From Actinomycetospora sp. NBRC 106378 (GTDB lineage Bacteria; Actinomycetota; Actinomycetes; Mycobacteriales; Pseudonocardiaceae): a DNA stretch of 64,000 nt. The stretch covers positions 62,001 to 126,000 of the forward strand of contig NZ_BSTT01000001.1 in the NCBI RefSeq assembly GCF_030269685.1. Direction: 5' to 3'. Positions within the stretch are counted from its first letter, which is position 1, and the number at the start of each line of letters is the position of its first letter. Of this stretch, positions 45,918 through 53,534 are shown one piece after another. The translations under genes and the position numbers were made by a program. The notes under the pieces were generated by a model that saw nothing but the letters and a program-made list of their open reading frames with translations, was not told the origin of the DNA and searched no databases.

Positions 45918-46732
45918 GCGACCCCCGCGCCGCCGACGGCGTGGAAGGCGACCGCGCCCGCCGTCGCGACGTTGAGCGAGTCGACGCCGGGCACCATCGG
46001 GATCCGCACCCGGTGGTCGGCCAGGGCGAGGGCCTCGTCGGAGAGCCCCGGTCCCTCCGCGCCGAGGAGCAGCGCGACGCGGTCCGCGCCCGCGAGGGCG
46101 GCGGGCGCGACGTCCCCGGCCGGTGTCAGGGCCCCGAGGACGAAGCCGCGGGCGCGCAGGGCGGCCGTCAGCTCCGGCCAGGAACCCGCCGTGAACGGCA
46201 CCCGCAGCACGTGACCCATCGACACGCGGACGCTGCGCCGGTAGAGCGGATCCGCGCACCCCGGGGCCAGCAGGACGGCGTCCACGCCGAGCGCGGCGGC
46301 GTTGCGGAACAGCGAGCCGAGGTTCTCGTGGTCGTTGACCCCCTCCAGCACCGCGACCCGGCTGGCCGTGGCCAGCAGGCCGTCGAGGTCGGGGGCCGGG
46401 GCACGGTCGGCGCTCGCGAGGACGCCACGGTTGAGGTGGAAGCCGACGACGTCGGCCATGGTGCCGGCGTCGGCGACGAACGCGGTGACGTCGAGCGGCG
46501 CCAGCTCGGGCTCCAGCTCGGCGATCCGCCGCGGGACGCCGAGCAGGGCCCGCGGCGGGTACGGCGAGGCGAGCAGGCGCCGCACCACGACCGTGCCCTC
46601 GGCCAGCACGAGCCCCCGCCCGCCGGGGCGGTCGGGACGCCGGTCGGCGCGGGAGAGATCGCGGAAGTCGTCCAGGAGCGGAGCCGGTGGGTCCGGGTCC
46701 CCCGCCCCGTCGAGCTCCACGATCCGCGCCAC
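45914..46732 (-). CDS. SpoU/TrmH-family RNA 2'-O-ribose methyltransferase
   Basis: 272 residues. An N-terminal substrate-binding domain (about 1-110) precedes the SPOUT domain with motif 1 EGVNDHENLGSLFRNAAALG (about 125-144), motif 2 LLLGAEGPGLS (about 225) and motif 3 PMVPGVDSLNVATAGAVAFH (about 245-264). It methylates a ribose in rRNA or tRNA from SAM; the target is unknown. The start GTG 46732 is 6 bases after an AACGAT hexamer; no ribosome site. It is followed by the coupled DUF2537 gene. Confidence 0.88.
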   Translation of the reverse strand: MARIVELDGAGDPDPPAPLLDDFRDLSRADRRPDRPGGRGLVLAEGTVVVRRLLASPYPPRALLGVPRRIAELEPELAPLDVTAFVADAGTMADVVGFHLNRGVLASADRAPAPDLDGLLATASRVAVLEGVNDHENLGSLFRNAAALGVDAVLLAPGCADPLYRRSVRVSMGHVLRVPFTAGSWPELTAALRARGFVLGALTPAGDVAPAALAGADRVALLLGAEGPGLSDEALALADHRVRIPMVPGVDSLNVATAGAVAFHAVGGAGVA

Positions 46733-46939
46733 GACCGCATCGTTCCAGACGTGATCTCCACGGCCCGGGACCGCCGGGTGTGCCGGTCGGGGGCACGGGG
46801 CATGCCGGAGGACGGGCGGGCGCGCGGCGCTCGGCCCTGACGGCACGGTCCGCGACTGACAGGATGGGGTCGGCCGGGGAGACGCAGCGGGGCTCGACCG
46901 AGGACCGCCGAGCGTCCCCCGGATACGGGAGGCGACAAC

Positions 46940-47488
46940 GTGAGCGAGATGCGGGTGGTCGGCGTCCTGGCCGTCGACGACGCGGCACAGCAGACGGCGT
47001 CGGACGCCAACCGGCATCCGGTGGTGCTCCTGCAGGAGACGACGGGCAAGCGCTGCCTGCAGATCTGGATCGGGCTGGCGGAGGCCGAGGCGATCGCCCT
47101 GGAGCAGCAGGGACGGCTGCCGGAGCGGCCGTTGACGCACGTGCTCATCGCCGACGTGGTCTCGGCCCTCGGCCGCACCCTGGAGCGGATCGAGATCACC
47201 GAGGTGCGCGGCGGGACCTTCTACGCCGACCTGGTCTTCGACCGCGGGCTACGGGTCTCGGCCCGGCCCAGCGACTCGATCGCCATCGCCCTGCACGTCG
47301 ACGTGCCGATCCACGCCACGGAGGCGGTGCTGGTCGAGGCCGGCGTGCTCGTCGACGACGACGAGTCCGAGACGGCCTCCGGCGAGGAGGGCGAGAGCTC
47401 CTCCGGCGTGCCCGACGAGGAGGAGGTCGACCGGTTCCGGGCCTTCCTCGACAACATCTCCCCGGAGGACTTCGGGCGCGGTTCCTGA
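46940..47488 (+). CDS. Bifunctional nuclease family protein (DUF151)
   Basis: 182 residues. The BFN core spans about 1-135, with VVLLQETTGKRCLQIWIGLAEAEAI (start at residue about 27, shown in part by LQIWIG), GGTFYADLVF and RPSDSIAIALHVDVPI. The C-terminal 45 residues are acidic and probably disordered, ending EDFGRGS. Homologues have been reported to cleave RNA and DNA; the biological role is unclear. GTG 46940 has GGGAGG 7 bases upstream. In many actinobacteria it sits beside MerR genes, but none is seen here. Confidence 0.88.
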   Translation: MSEMRVVGVLAVDDAAQQTASDANRHPVVLLQETTGKRCLQIWIGLAEAEAIALEQQGRLPERPLTHVLIADVVSALGRTLERIEITEVRGGTFYADLVFDRGLRVSARPSDSIAIALHVDVPIHATEAVLVEAGVLVDDDESETASGEEGESSSGVPDEEEVDRFRAFLDNISPEDFGRGS

Positions 47489-47736
47489 CGGTTCCCGCGT
47501 CGGATTCCCCCGCTCGTCCGACCTACGCTGCGGCCACCGCATCTGCACGTGCGCCGAGCGGCCGGCACCGCTCGGACGCCTCCGCTGAACGGACGCTATG
47601 ACGAGGCGAACGGTGCGCGCCCCTGGTGTGTGACACACGGCTGTGTCACCGTGATCGGGGTCGTCGGGGGAGCACCGCCCGACCTCCGCCGGAATCCACG
47701 GGCGGGGGTGGGGCCGAGAGAGGGAGCCGGGCACTG
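47489..47736. other. Intergenic region with a TGTGTCAC inverted repeat
   Basis: No gene seen between the nuclease and the short ORF at 47737. It contains a small hairpin GTCGGA/TCCGAC (47499-47522) just after the nuclease stop. GTGACACA (47630-47637) pairs with TGTGTCAC (47642-47649) around CGGC, an AT-richer perfect repeat that looks like an operator for the downstream genes. Confidence 0.5.
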
Positions 47737-47838
47737 ATGGGGCCGACCGCCGTACCGACCGTCCCGGCGCTCCTGGCTGACCTCCTCGGCAGCCCACCGC
47801 GACGCCGTCCGTCGACGGGAGGCGGGACCCGTCTCTGA
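47737..47838 (+). CDS. Short leader ORF coupled to the glutamate-cysteine ligase gene
   Basis: 33 codons, starting MGPTAVPTVPALLADLLGSP, with a purine-rich GAGAGAGGGAG about 10 bases before its ATG. Its TGA overlaps the ATG of the next gene (TGATG at 47836-47840). The following gene has no well-placed ribosome site of its own, so translation of this ORF may deliver ribosomes to it. The peptide has no known family; its value may be regulatory. Real translation is not shown by sequence alone. Confidence 0.45.
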   Translation: MGPTAVPTVPALLADLLGSPPRRRPSTGGGTRL

Positions 47839-49322
47839 TGGGTCGGGTCGTCTCACGCACCGCCCTGTCCGATCGCGACGAGTACCGCAGCAAGGTCCAC
47901 CGCTGCCTCGACGCCCTGCGCCGGATGGTGGCCGAGAGCCGCTTCGCGGCCGACGAGCTCCGCACCGGGGTCGAGCTCGAGCTCGCCCTGGTCGACGAGG
48001 ACATGCGGCCGGCGATGCTCAACCACGCGGTGCTCGACCGGTCGGCCTCCGACCTGCTCACCACCGAGCTGGGCCGCTGGAACCTCGAGATCAACCTGCC
48101 GCCGCGCACCCTGCCGGGCCGGTCGGCCTGTGACCTCGAGGACGACATGGCCGCGTCGATCGGCTGTGCCCGGAGCTCCGCGGCCGTCGTCGGGGCCACC
48201 CCGGTGACGATCGGCATCCTCCCGACGCTGCGTCCCGAGCACCTCGACTCCGACCAGCTCACCGACGACCCGCGCTACGACCTGCTCAACCGCCAGATGG
48301 TCGGCGCCCGCGGCGAGCCGTTCCACCTCGACATCTCCGCACCCGGCACCGCCGACCCGGAGCACCTCGTCCTCGACGTCGACTCGATCGCCCCCGAGGC
48401 GGCGTGCACCTCGCTGCAGCTGCACCTCCAGCTCACCCCGGAGACCTTCCCCGCGCACTGGAACGCCGCGCAGGCGATCGCCGGGGTGCAGGTGGCGCTG
48501 GCCGCGAACTCGCCGTTCCTGCTCGGGCACCGGCTGTGGGCCGAGACCCGGGTCCCGCTGTTCGAGCAGTCGGTGGACGTCCGCCCCGTCGAGCTGCGCA
48601 ACCAGGGCGTCCGACCGCGGGTGTGGTTCGGGGACCGCTGGGCGTCCTCGGTGACCGACCTGTTCGAGGAGAACGTCCGCTACTTCCCGGCGCTGCTGCC
48701 CCTGGTCGACGACGAGGACCCCCTCGCGGTCCTCGACGACGGACACGCCCCGCAACTGCACGAGCTGCGGCTGCACTCCGGCACGGTGTGGCGCTGGAAC
48801 CGCCCGGTCTACGACGTCGCCGACGGCGTCGCGCACCTGCGTCTGGAGAACCGGGTGCTGCCGGCGGGGCCGACCGCGATCGACGCCGTCGCGAACGCCC
48901 TGTTCTTCTACGGCCTCGTCCGCGCGCTCGTCGCGAGCGAGCACCCGCCGTGGACGGCCATGAGCTTCACCGCGGCCCACGAGAACTTCGTGGCCGGCGC
49001 CCAGTACGGCCTCGACGCCGAGCTGCACTGGCCGGGCCGGGGCAAGGTGGCGGTCGACCGGCTGGTCCTCGACACGCTGCTGCCGCTCGCCCGCTCCGGG
49101 CTGGCCGCCTGGGACGTCGATCACGCCGTCGCCGAGCGCTACCTGGCGGTCATCGAGGCCCGCTGCCGGACGGGCTGTACCGGGGCGTCCTGGCAGACCT
49201 CGATGGTCACCGCCCTGGAGAAGGACGGCTGTACCCGGCCGACCGCGATGGAGCGGATGCTCGAGCGCTACGTGGTGAACATGGCCGAGAACATCCCGGT
49301 GCACGCCTGGCCGGTGGCCTGA
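47838..49322 (+). CDS. Glutamate-cysteine ligase family 2 (GCS2) protein
   Basis: 494 residues, typical of actinobacterial GCS2 proteins. Seen are GVELELALVDEDMRPA (glutamate/metal-binding strand, about residue 44), EINLPPRTLPG, TIGILPTLRPEHL, DSIAPEAACTSLQLHLQ (about 181-197) and NRVLPAGPTAIDA. Family members ligate glutamate to cysteine or another amine using ATP. Actinobacteria make mycothiol rather than glutathione, so the amine partner is uncertain; ergothioneine-type synthesis is one option, but no egt genes are adjacent. ATG 47838 overlaps the leader ORF stop. Confidence 0.85.
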   Translation: MGRVVSRTALSDRDEYRSKVHRCLDALRRMVAESRFAADELRTGVELELALVDEDMRPAMLNHAVLDRSASDLLTTELGRWNLEINLPPRTLPGRSACDLEDDMAASIGCARSSAAVVGATPVTIGILPTLRPEHLDSDQLTDDPRYDLLNRQMVGARGEPFHLDISAPGTADPEHLVLDVDSIAPEAACTSLQLHLQLTPETFPAHWNAAQAIAGVQVALAANSPFLLGHRLWAETRVPLFEQSVDVRPVELRNQGVRPRVWFGDRWASSVTDLFEENVRYFPALLPLVDDEDPLAVLDDGHAPQLHELRLHSGTVWRWNRPVYDVADGVAHLRLENRVLPAGPTAIDAVANALFFYGLVRALVASEHPPWTAMSFTAAHENFVAGAQYGLDAELHWPGRGKVAVDRLVLDTLLPLARSGLAAWDVDHAVAERYLAVIEARCRTGCTGASWQTSMVTALEKDGCTRPTAMERMLERYVVNMAENIPVHAWPVA

Positions 49323-49329
49323 GCGGCCC

Positions 49330-50580
49330 TCAGCCGACGGGAGCGGTGACCGGGGTCGCCCGGCGGGCCTGGAGGGCCACCACGCCCGCGGCGACGACGA
49401 CGGTGGCCATCGTGAGGACACCGCCGACCACGAGCGGGGCGCGTCCGCCCCACGCGTCGGCCATCCAGCCCAGGACGGGCCCGCCGAGCGGGGTGCCGCC
49501 GAGCAGGACCAGGACGTAGAGGCCCATCACCCGGCCGCGCATCGACTCCGAGACGCCGAGCTGCACCGCCGCGTTGGCGGCCGTCGTGAAGATCAGCTGG
49601 GCGAGGCCGGTCGGGACCAGCAGCAGGGCCGTGAGCAGGTAGGTGGGCATGACGCCGGTGAACAGCTCGGCGACGCCGAAGAACAGGCCCGCGAGCAGCA
49701 CGGTGCGGATCCGCGGGCGCCCGACCCGCCGGGCGGCGACGAAGGTGCCCAGCAGGCAGCCGACGGCGAGCGCGGAGGTGAGCAGGCCGTAGGACTCGGC
49801 GCCGCGGTCGAACACGAGTCGCGCGGTGATCGCGAGTGTCATGAAGAAGTTGATGCCGAACGTGGACACGAAGAAGACCACGGTCAGCAGCAGGATCAGG
49901 TCGGGTCGGCGACGGACCTCCCGCAGCCCGTCGCGGATCGCACCCCGGGCCCGGGCGGCACGCTCGTAGGCGAACATCTCCGTGGTCCGCATCAGGGCGA
50001 GCCCGGTGAGCACCGCGGCGAACGTCGCGAAGTTGACCAGGAACACCCAGCCGGTCCCGACCGCGGCGATCATCAGGCCCGCGATCGCGGGGCCGACGAT
50101 GCGGGCGGTGTTGAAGGTCATCGAGTTCAGCGCCACCGCGTTCTGCAGCGAGCCGGGCCCGACCATCTCGCCCGCGAAGGACTGGCGGACCGGGGCGTCG
50201 AGCGCGGAGAAGCACCCGTTGAGGAAGCACAACAGGTAGACGATGCCGAGCGTCGCGGTGCCGGTGACGTCGAGGAGGCCGAGGACCAGGGCACACACGC
50301 CCATGCCGACCTGCAGGCCCATGAGGACGCGGCGCTTGTCGTACCGGTCGGCGATCGCGCCGCCGGCCAGGGAGAGCAGCAGCGTCGGGCCGAACTGCAG
50401 GGCCGCGGCCACGCCGAGGGCGACCGGGCTGCCGCCGGAGAGGTTGAGGACCAACCAGTCCTGCGCGACCCGCTGCATCCAGGTCCCGACGAGCGAGACC
50501 ACCTGGCCGGAGGCGAAGAGCCGGTAGTTGCGGATACGCAGCGACGCGAACATGGTCCCCGCCGCCGTCTCCGCCGTCAC
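49330..50580 (-). CDS. MFS transporter, EntS-like (MFS_3)
   Basis: 416 residues, about eleven or twelve membrane helices. The N-terminal half resembles EntS-like proteins: MQRVAQDWLVLNLSGGSP (about 35), GGAIADRYDKRRVL (about 73) and SALDAPVRQSFAGEMV (about 124). Substrate unknown. GTG 50580 lies 8 bases after TAGGCT (complement of 50589-50594) without a ribosome site. TTAGGTAGGCTCAAG overlaps this hexamer and recalls an iron box but has a missing base, so iron control is not claimed. It converges on the GCS2 gene. Confidence 0.88.
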   Translation of the reverse strand: MTAETAAGTMFASLRIRNYRLFASGQVVSLVGTWMQRVAQDWLVLNLSGGSPVALGVAAALQFGPTLLLSLAGGAIADRYDKRRVLMGLQVGMGVCALVLGLLDVTGTATLGIVYLLCFLNGCFSALDAPVRQSFAGEMVGPGSLQNAVALNSMTFNTARIVGPAIAGLMIAAVGTGWVFLVNFATFAAVLTGLALMRTTEMFAYERAARARGAIRDGLREVRRRPDLILLLTVVFFVSTFGINFFMTLAITARLVFDRGAESYGLLTSALAVGCLLGTFVAARRVGRPRIRTVLLAGLFFGVAELFTGVMPTYLLTALLLVPTGLAQLIFTTAANAAVQLGVSESMRGRVMGLYVLVLLGGTPLGGPVLGWMADAWGGRAPLVVGGVLTMATVVVAAGVVALQARRATPVTAPVG

Positions 50581-50627
50581 GACTCTTGAGCCTACCTAAC
50601 GAGTTCGCCCCCGGCCGGTGAGCCGGA

Positions 50628-50843
50628 CTACTTGGTGTCCTCCAGCGCGAACCCGACCTTGATCGTCACCTGGAAGTGCGCGACGTCGCCGTCCTGCACG
50701 TGCCCGCGGATCTCGCTGACCTCGAACCAGCCGATCTCGCGCAGCGTCTGCGACGCCCGCTTGATCGCACCCTTGATCGCGTCGTCGACGCTGACCTCGG
50801 AGGTGCCGACGATCTCGGTCTTGGAGTAGATGTTGTCCGCCAC
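50628..50843 (-). CDS. Dodecin
   Basis: 71 residues, the exact dodecin size. The sequence TSEVSVDDAIKGAIKRASQT then REIGWFEVSEIRG and FQVTIKVGFALED gives the beta-alpha-beta-beta fold, with Trp (about residue 39) in the flavin-binding stack. Dodecins form hollow 12-mers that store flavins or, in actinobacteria, FMN and CoA. The start is GTG 50843 with AAGGAG 4-5 bases upstream. It stands alone, 48 bases ahead of the MFS gene on the same strand. Confidence 0.92.
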   Translation of the reverse strand: MADNIYSKTEIVGTSEVSVDDAIKGAIKRASQTLREIGWFEVSEIRGHVQDGDVAHFQVTIKVGFALEDTK

Positions 50844-50946
50844 GGGGCTCCTTCGTCTTCGCAGTGGTCCTCCGGGCGCGGAGGGGTCCGCGCCCGCCTG
50901 GTGAACCCGTACCCGTTCTCACCCGGACACCCACGTGCGCGGCGAC

Positions 50947-51549
50947 TCAGGCGCGCACCCGCACGTGGTCGACCGCCGCGGCGAGCGCCAGTTCCAGGAC
51001 GTGGAGGTCCCGGTGGAGACGAGCCAGCATGAGGCCGCCCTGCAACGCGGCGAGCACCCCGACGGCCAGCGCGTCCGCGTCCCGGGTCGGGTCCACCCGT
51101 CCGGCGCGCTGCCCGCGCGCGAGCAGGGCCGCGAGCCGGTCCTGCCACGCGGTGAAGGCGGCGGCCTGCCGGGCGTGCCAGCGTTCGTCGGTCTCGACCT
51201 GACTCGAGAACACCCCCAGCGGACAGGGGAACGGTCCCCCGCCGTCACGGTGGAGCTCCCACAGCGCGGAGGCCCAGGCCTGCAGGTCCTCCCCGGCCAG
51301 CGCCGGCTGGGCCTCGAGGACCCGCTCGAGCTGACGGTCGATCACCGCGAGCACGAGGTCGGACTTGTCGGTGAAGTAGTGGTAGAGCTGCGACTTGCCC
51401 GTCCCGCTCGCGGCGAGCACGTCCGCGATCCCCGTCGCGGCGATCCCGCGGGCGTACATCAGCTCGGCGGCGGCGTCGACGATGGCATCGCGGGTACGTC
51501 GACCCCGGGCGGTCAGCGGCCGCTCCGGCACGCTCTCGACGACGTCCAC
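50947..51549 (-). CDS. TetR/AcrR-family repressor
   Basis: 200 residues. DNA-binding domain GIADVLAASGTGKSQLYHYF (about 40-59), ending in the family Y-H-Y-F. The ligand domain contains PCPLGVFSSQ (about 107), a segment seen in TetR proteins of the YxaF/LmrA type. GTG 51549 lies 6 bases after TACACT (complement of 51556-51561). A palindrome over both promoters indicates it represses itself and the divergent molybdoenzyme gene. Confidence 0.87.
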   Translation of the reverse strand: MDVVESVPERPLTARGRRTRDAIVDAAAELMYARGIAATGIADVLAASGTGKSQLYHYFTDKSDLVLAVIDRQLERVLEAQPALAGEDLQAWASALWELHRDGGGPFPCPLGVFSSQVETDERWHARQAAAFTAWQDRLAALLARGQRAGRVDPTRDADALAVGVLAALQGGLMLARLHRDLHVLELALAAAVDHVRVRA

Positions 51550-51557
51550 GTGCCGAG

Positions 51558-51573
51558 TGTACCGATCGGTTCA
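51558..51573. promoter_or_regulatory. TetR operator spanning two divergent leaderless promoters
   Basis: TGTACCGATCGGTTCA is a near-perfect palindrome with core ACCGATCGGT (51561-51570). It overlaps the -10 (51556-51561) of the TetR gene and the expected -35 region of the opposite promoter (-10 TAGGGT at 51582-51587), so one bound dimer would block both. Confidence 0.65.
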
Positions 51574-51593
51574 ATTCTGGGTAGGGTGCGCTC

Positions 51594-53021
51594 ATGACGA
51601 CGGAGGACGCCACCGAGCAGGGCGTCGCGGAGGACCCCACGCCGGGCCGGCCGGGTGGGGTCCGCACCGCGGTGGAGCCGGAGTACGGCTTCCCCGCGCC
51701 GCTGTTCCGGGTGGCCGCGCGCATCCCGGTGCCCCCGCCGTTCCACCCCCGCACCTGGCGCAGCCCGCTGCGCGGCACGTGGCTGACGTCGGTGTTCGGC
51801 GCGGTGCTGCTCGTGGGCCTGCCGATCGTGATCCTCACGGGGCTGATGTCCTACATCGCCTACGGCCCGCAGTTCGGGCAGGCGATCCCCGGGGACGTCG
51901 GCGGCCTGCACCTGCCGTTCTTCGACTGGCCCACGGACCCGTCGTGGTTCTACCGGCTGACCCAGGGCCTGCACGTGGTCGGCGGCATGGTCCTCACCCC
52001 GATCGTGCTGGCCAAGCTCTGGTCGGTGGTGCCGAAGCTGTTCGCCTGGCCGCCGGTGACGAGCGTCGCGCAGCTGCTCGAGCGCATCTCGCTGCTCGCC
52101 CTGGTCGGCGGCATCCTGTTCGAGTTCGTCACCGGCCTGATGAACTCCCAGTACGACTACTCGTGGGGTTTCGGCTTCTACACCGCCCACTACTACGGGG
52201 CCTGGGTCTTCATCGCGGGCTTCGTCTCCCACGTGGTCATCAAGCTCCCGACGATGGTCCGGGCGCTGCGGTCGGGCCCGCACGGGACCGGCGCCTTCGC
52301 CCGCTGGCTGCACGACTCGCCGGCGGAGACCGAGCCCGAGCCCATGGACTCCCACGGGCTCGCGGCGCTGGACCCGAACCGGCCGACCCTCTCCCGCCGC
52401 GGCCTGCTCGGGCTGGTCGGCGGCGGCAGCCTGCTCGTCGGGGTGTTCTCGATCGGGCAGACGTGGGACGCGGCCCGACCGCTCGCCCTGCTCTCCCCGC
52501 GCGGCCAGTCCTACGGCGACGGGCCCAACGACTTCCAGATCAACCGGACGCTCGCGGGCTCCGGGATCAACCCCGTGGCGCTCGGGGACGGTTGGCGGCT
52601 CCGCCTCACGGGCGGGTCGGGCGAGGTGTCGCTGTCCCGCGCCGACCTGGCCGCGATGCCGCAGCACACGGCGGTGCTGCCGATCGCGTGCGTGGAGGGC
52701 TGGTCGACCACGCGCACGTGGTCCGGGGTGCGGCTGCGCGACCTCGCCGCCCTCGCGGGCGTGCCGGCCCCGGACAACGCCTTCGTGGCGTCCGTCGAGA
52801 CCGCCGGCGCCTTCGCCCGGGCGACGCTGCAGTCGAACCAGGTGCTCGACGAGGACTCGCTGCTGGCCCTGCGGGTCGGGGACGACGACGGCGGGCCGAT
52901 GGCGGACCTCTCACCCGACCACGGCTACCCGGCGCGGGTGATCGTCCCGGCGCTGCCGGGTGTGCACAACACCAAGTGGGTCGCGTCCATCGACTTCCGT
53001 CGTCGCGGGGGTGCCGCGTGA
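51594..53021 (+). CDS. Fusion of a di-haem cytochrome b membrane domain with a SUOX-type molybdopterin domain
   Basis: 475 residues. Residues about 60-220 hold four membrane helices with His candidates for haem ligands (GLHVVGG about 126, SHVV about 212), like cytochrome b561/hydrogenase-type b subunits. Next comes LSRRGLLGLVGGGSLLVG (about 265-282), a fifth helix led by a twin-arginine motif. The C-terminal domain (about 290-475) matches sulfite-oxidase/YedY-type molybdopterin proteins: IACVEGWS carries the Mo-ligand Cys (about 367), and PGVHNTKWV ends it. The layout predicts an extracytoplasmic Mo site delivering or taking electrons through the membrane haems, with Sec inserting the first helices and Tat the last. 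ATG 51594 is leaderless, 6 bases after TAGGGT. Confidence 0.85.
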   Translation: MTTEDATEQGVAEDPTPGRPGGVRTAVEPEYGFPAPLFRVAARIPVPPPFHPRTWRSPLRGTWLTSVFGAVLLVGLPIVILTGLMSYIAYGPQFGQAIPGDVGGLHLPFFDWPTDPSWFYRLTQGLHVVGGMVLTPIVLAKLWSVVPKLFAWPPVTSVAQLLERISLLALVGGILFEFVTGLMNSQYDYSWGFGFYTAHYYGAWVFIAGFVSHVVIKLPTMVRALRSGPHGTGAFARWLHDSPAETEPEPMDSHGLAALDPNRPTLSRRGLLGLVGGGSLLVGVFSIGQTWDAARPLALLSPRGQSYGDGPNDFQINRTLAGSGINPVALGDGWRLRLTGGSGEVSLSRADLAAMPQHTAVLPIACVEGWSTTRTWSGVRLRDLAALAGVPAPDNAFVASVETAGAFARATLQSNQVLDEDSLLALRVGDDDGGPMADLSPDHGYPARVIVPALPGVHNTKWVASIDFRRRGGAA

Positions 53022-53506
53022 GCCTCTGGCGGCGCCTGTACGGCGCGGATCCCCTGCACCTGCTCGCCGTGCTCGGCTGCCTCGCGCTGTCGGGCTACGT
53101 GGTGTCGCTGCTGTGGGAGGACCCCAGCTGGGTGGCGCTGCTGATCTGGTTCGTCGGCGCCGTGATCGGGCACGACCTCGTGCTCTACCCGCTCTACGCG
53201 CTGGCCGACCAACCGGTGGTGCTCGCGCGGTGGGCCCGGCGCCGGTACGGCCGGGAGCGCCCGGTGCTGGTGCCCGCGATCAACCACGTGCGCGCGCCGG
53301 TCCTCGGATCGGCCGTGCTCGGCCTGATCTACCTGCCGACGATCACCCGGCACGGCGAGGACGCGTTCCGGTTCACCGCCGGGCTGGGGATGGAGGGCAT
53401 CTTCCAGCACTGGCTGCTGATCACCGCCGCGCTCTTCCTCGGCAGCGCGGTGGTCTACGCGGCGCGGTGCGGCTTCGCCGCACGTAAGCAGAAAAGGTCG
53501 GTATGA
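53018..53506 (+). CDS. Small integral membrane protein in the molybdoenzyme operon
   Basis: 162 residues, four hydrophobic helices (about 14-32, 38-62, 95-112, 125-150), no family recognised. GTG 53018 overlaps the stop of the cytochrome-molybdopterin gene (GTGA), so the two are translated together, and it may be an assembly or subunit partner. The last residues KQKRSV and the TGA stop are encoded by a perfect hairpin (53487-53520), so the C-terminus may have been added by insertion of that element. Confidence 0.75.
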   Translation: MSLWRRLYGADPLHLLAVLGCLALSGYVVSLLWEDPSWVALLIWFVGAVIGHDLVLYPLYALADQPVVLARWARRRYGRERPVLVPAINHVRAPVLGSAVLGLIYLPTITRHGEDAFRFTAGLGMEGIFQHWLLITAALFLGSAVVYAARCGFAARKQKRSV

Positions 53507-53520
53507 CGACCTTTTCTGCT
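53487..53520. repeat. Perfect hairpin with a stop codon in its loop
   Basis: 14-bp arms AGCAGAAAAGGTCG (53487-53500) and its exact complement (53507-53520) flank GTATGA, in which TGA ends the membrane protein gene. The arms are much less GC-rich than the surroundings. It may terminate transcription from both sides, as the next gene is convergent. Confidence 0.8.
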
Positions 53521-53534
53521 CACCTGCGAAGCAC

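Noticed and set aside
50580-50600. Possible iron box TTAGGTAGGCTCAAG upstream of the EntS-like MFS gene
   Set aside because: One base is missing relative to the 19-bp consensus and the second half does not match. The sequence is explained as a -10 TAGGCT of a leaderless gene.
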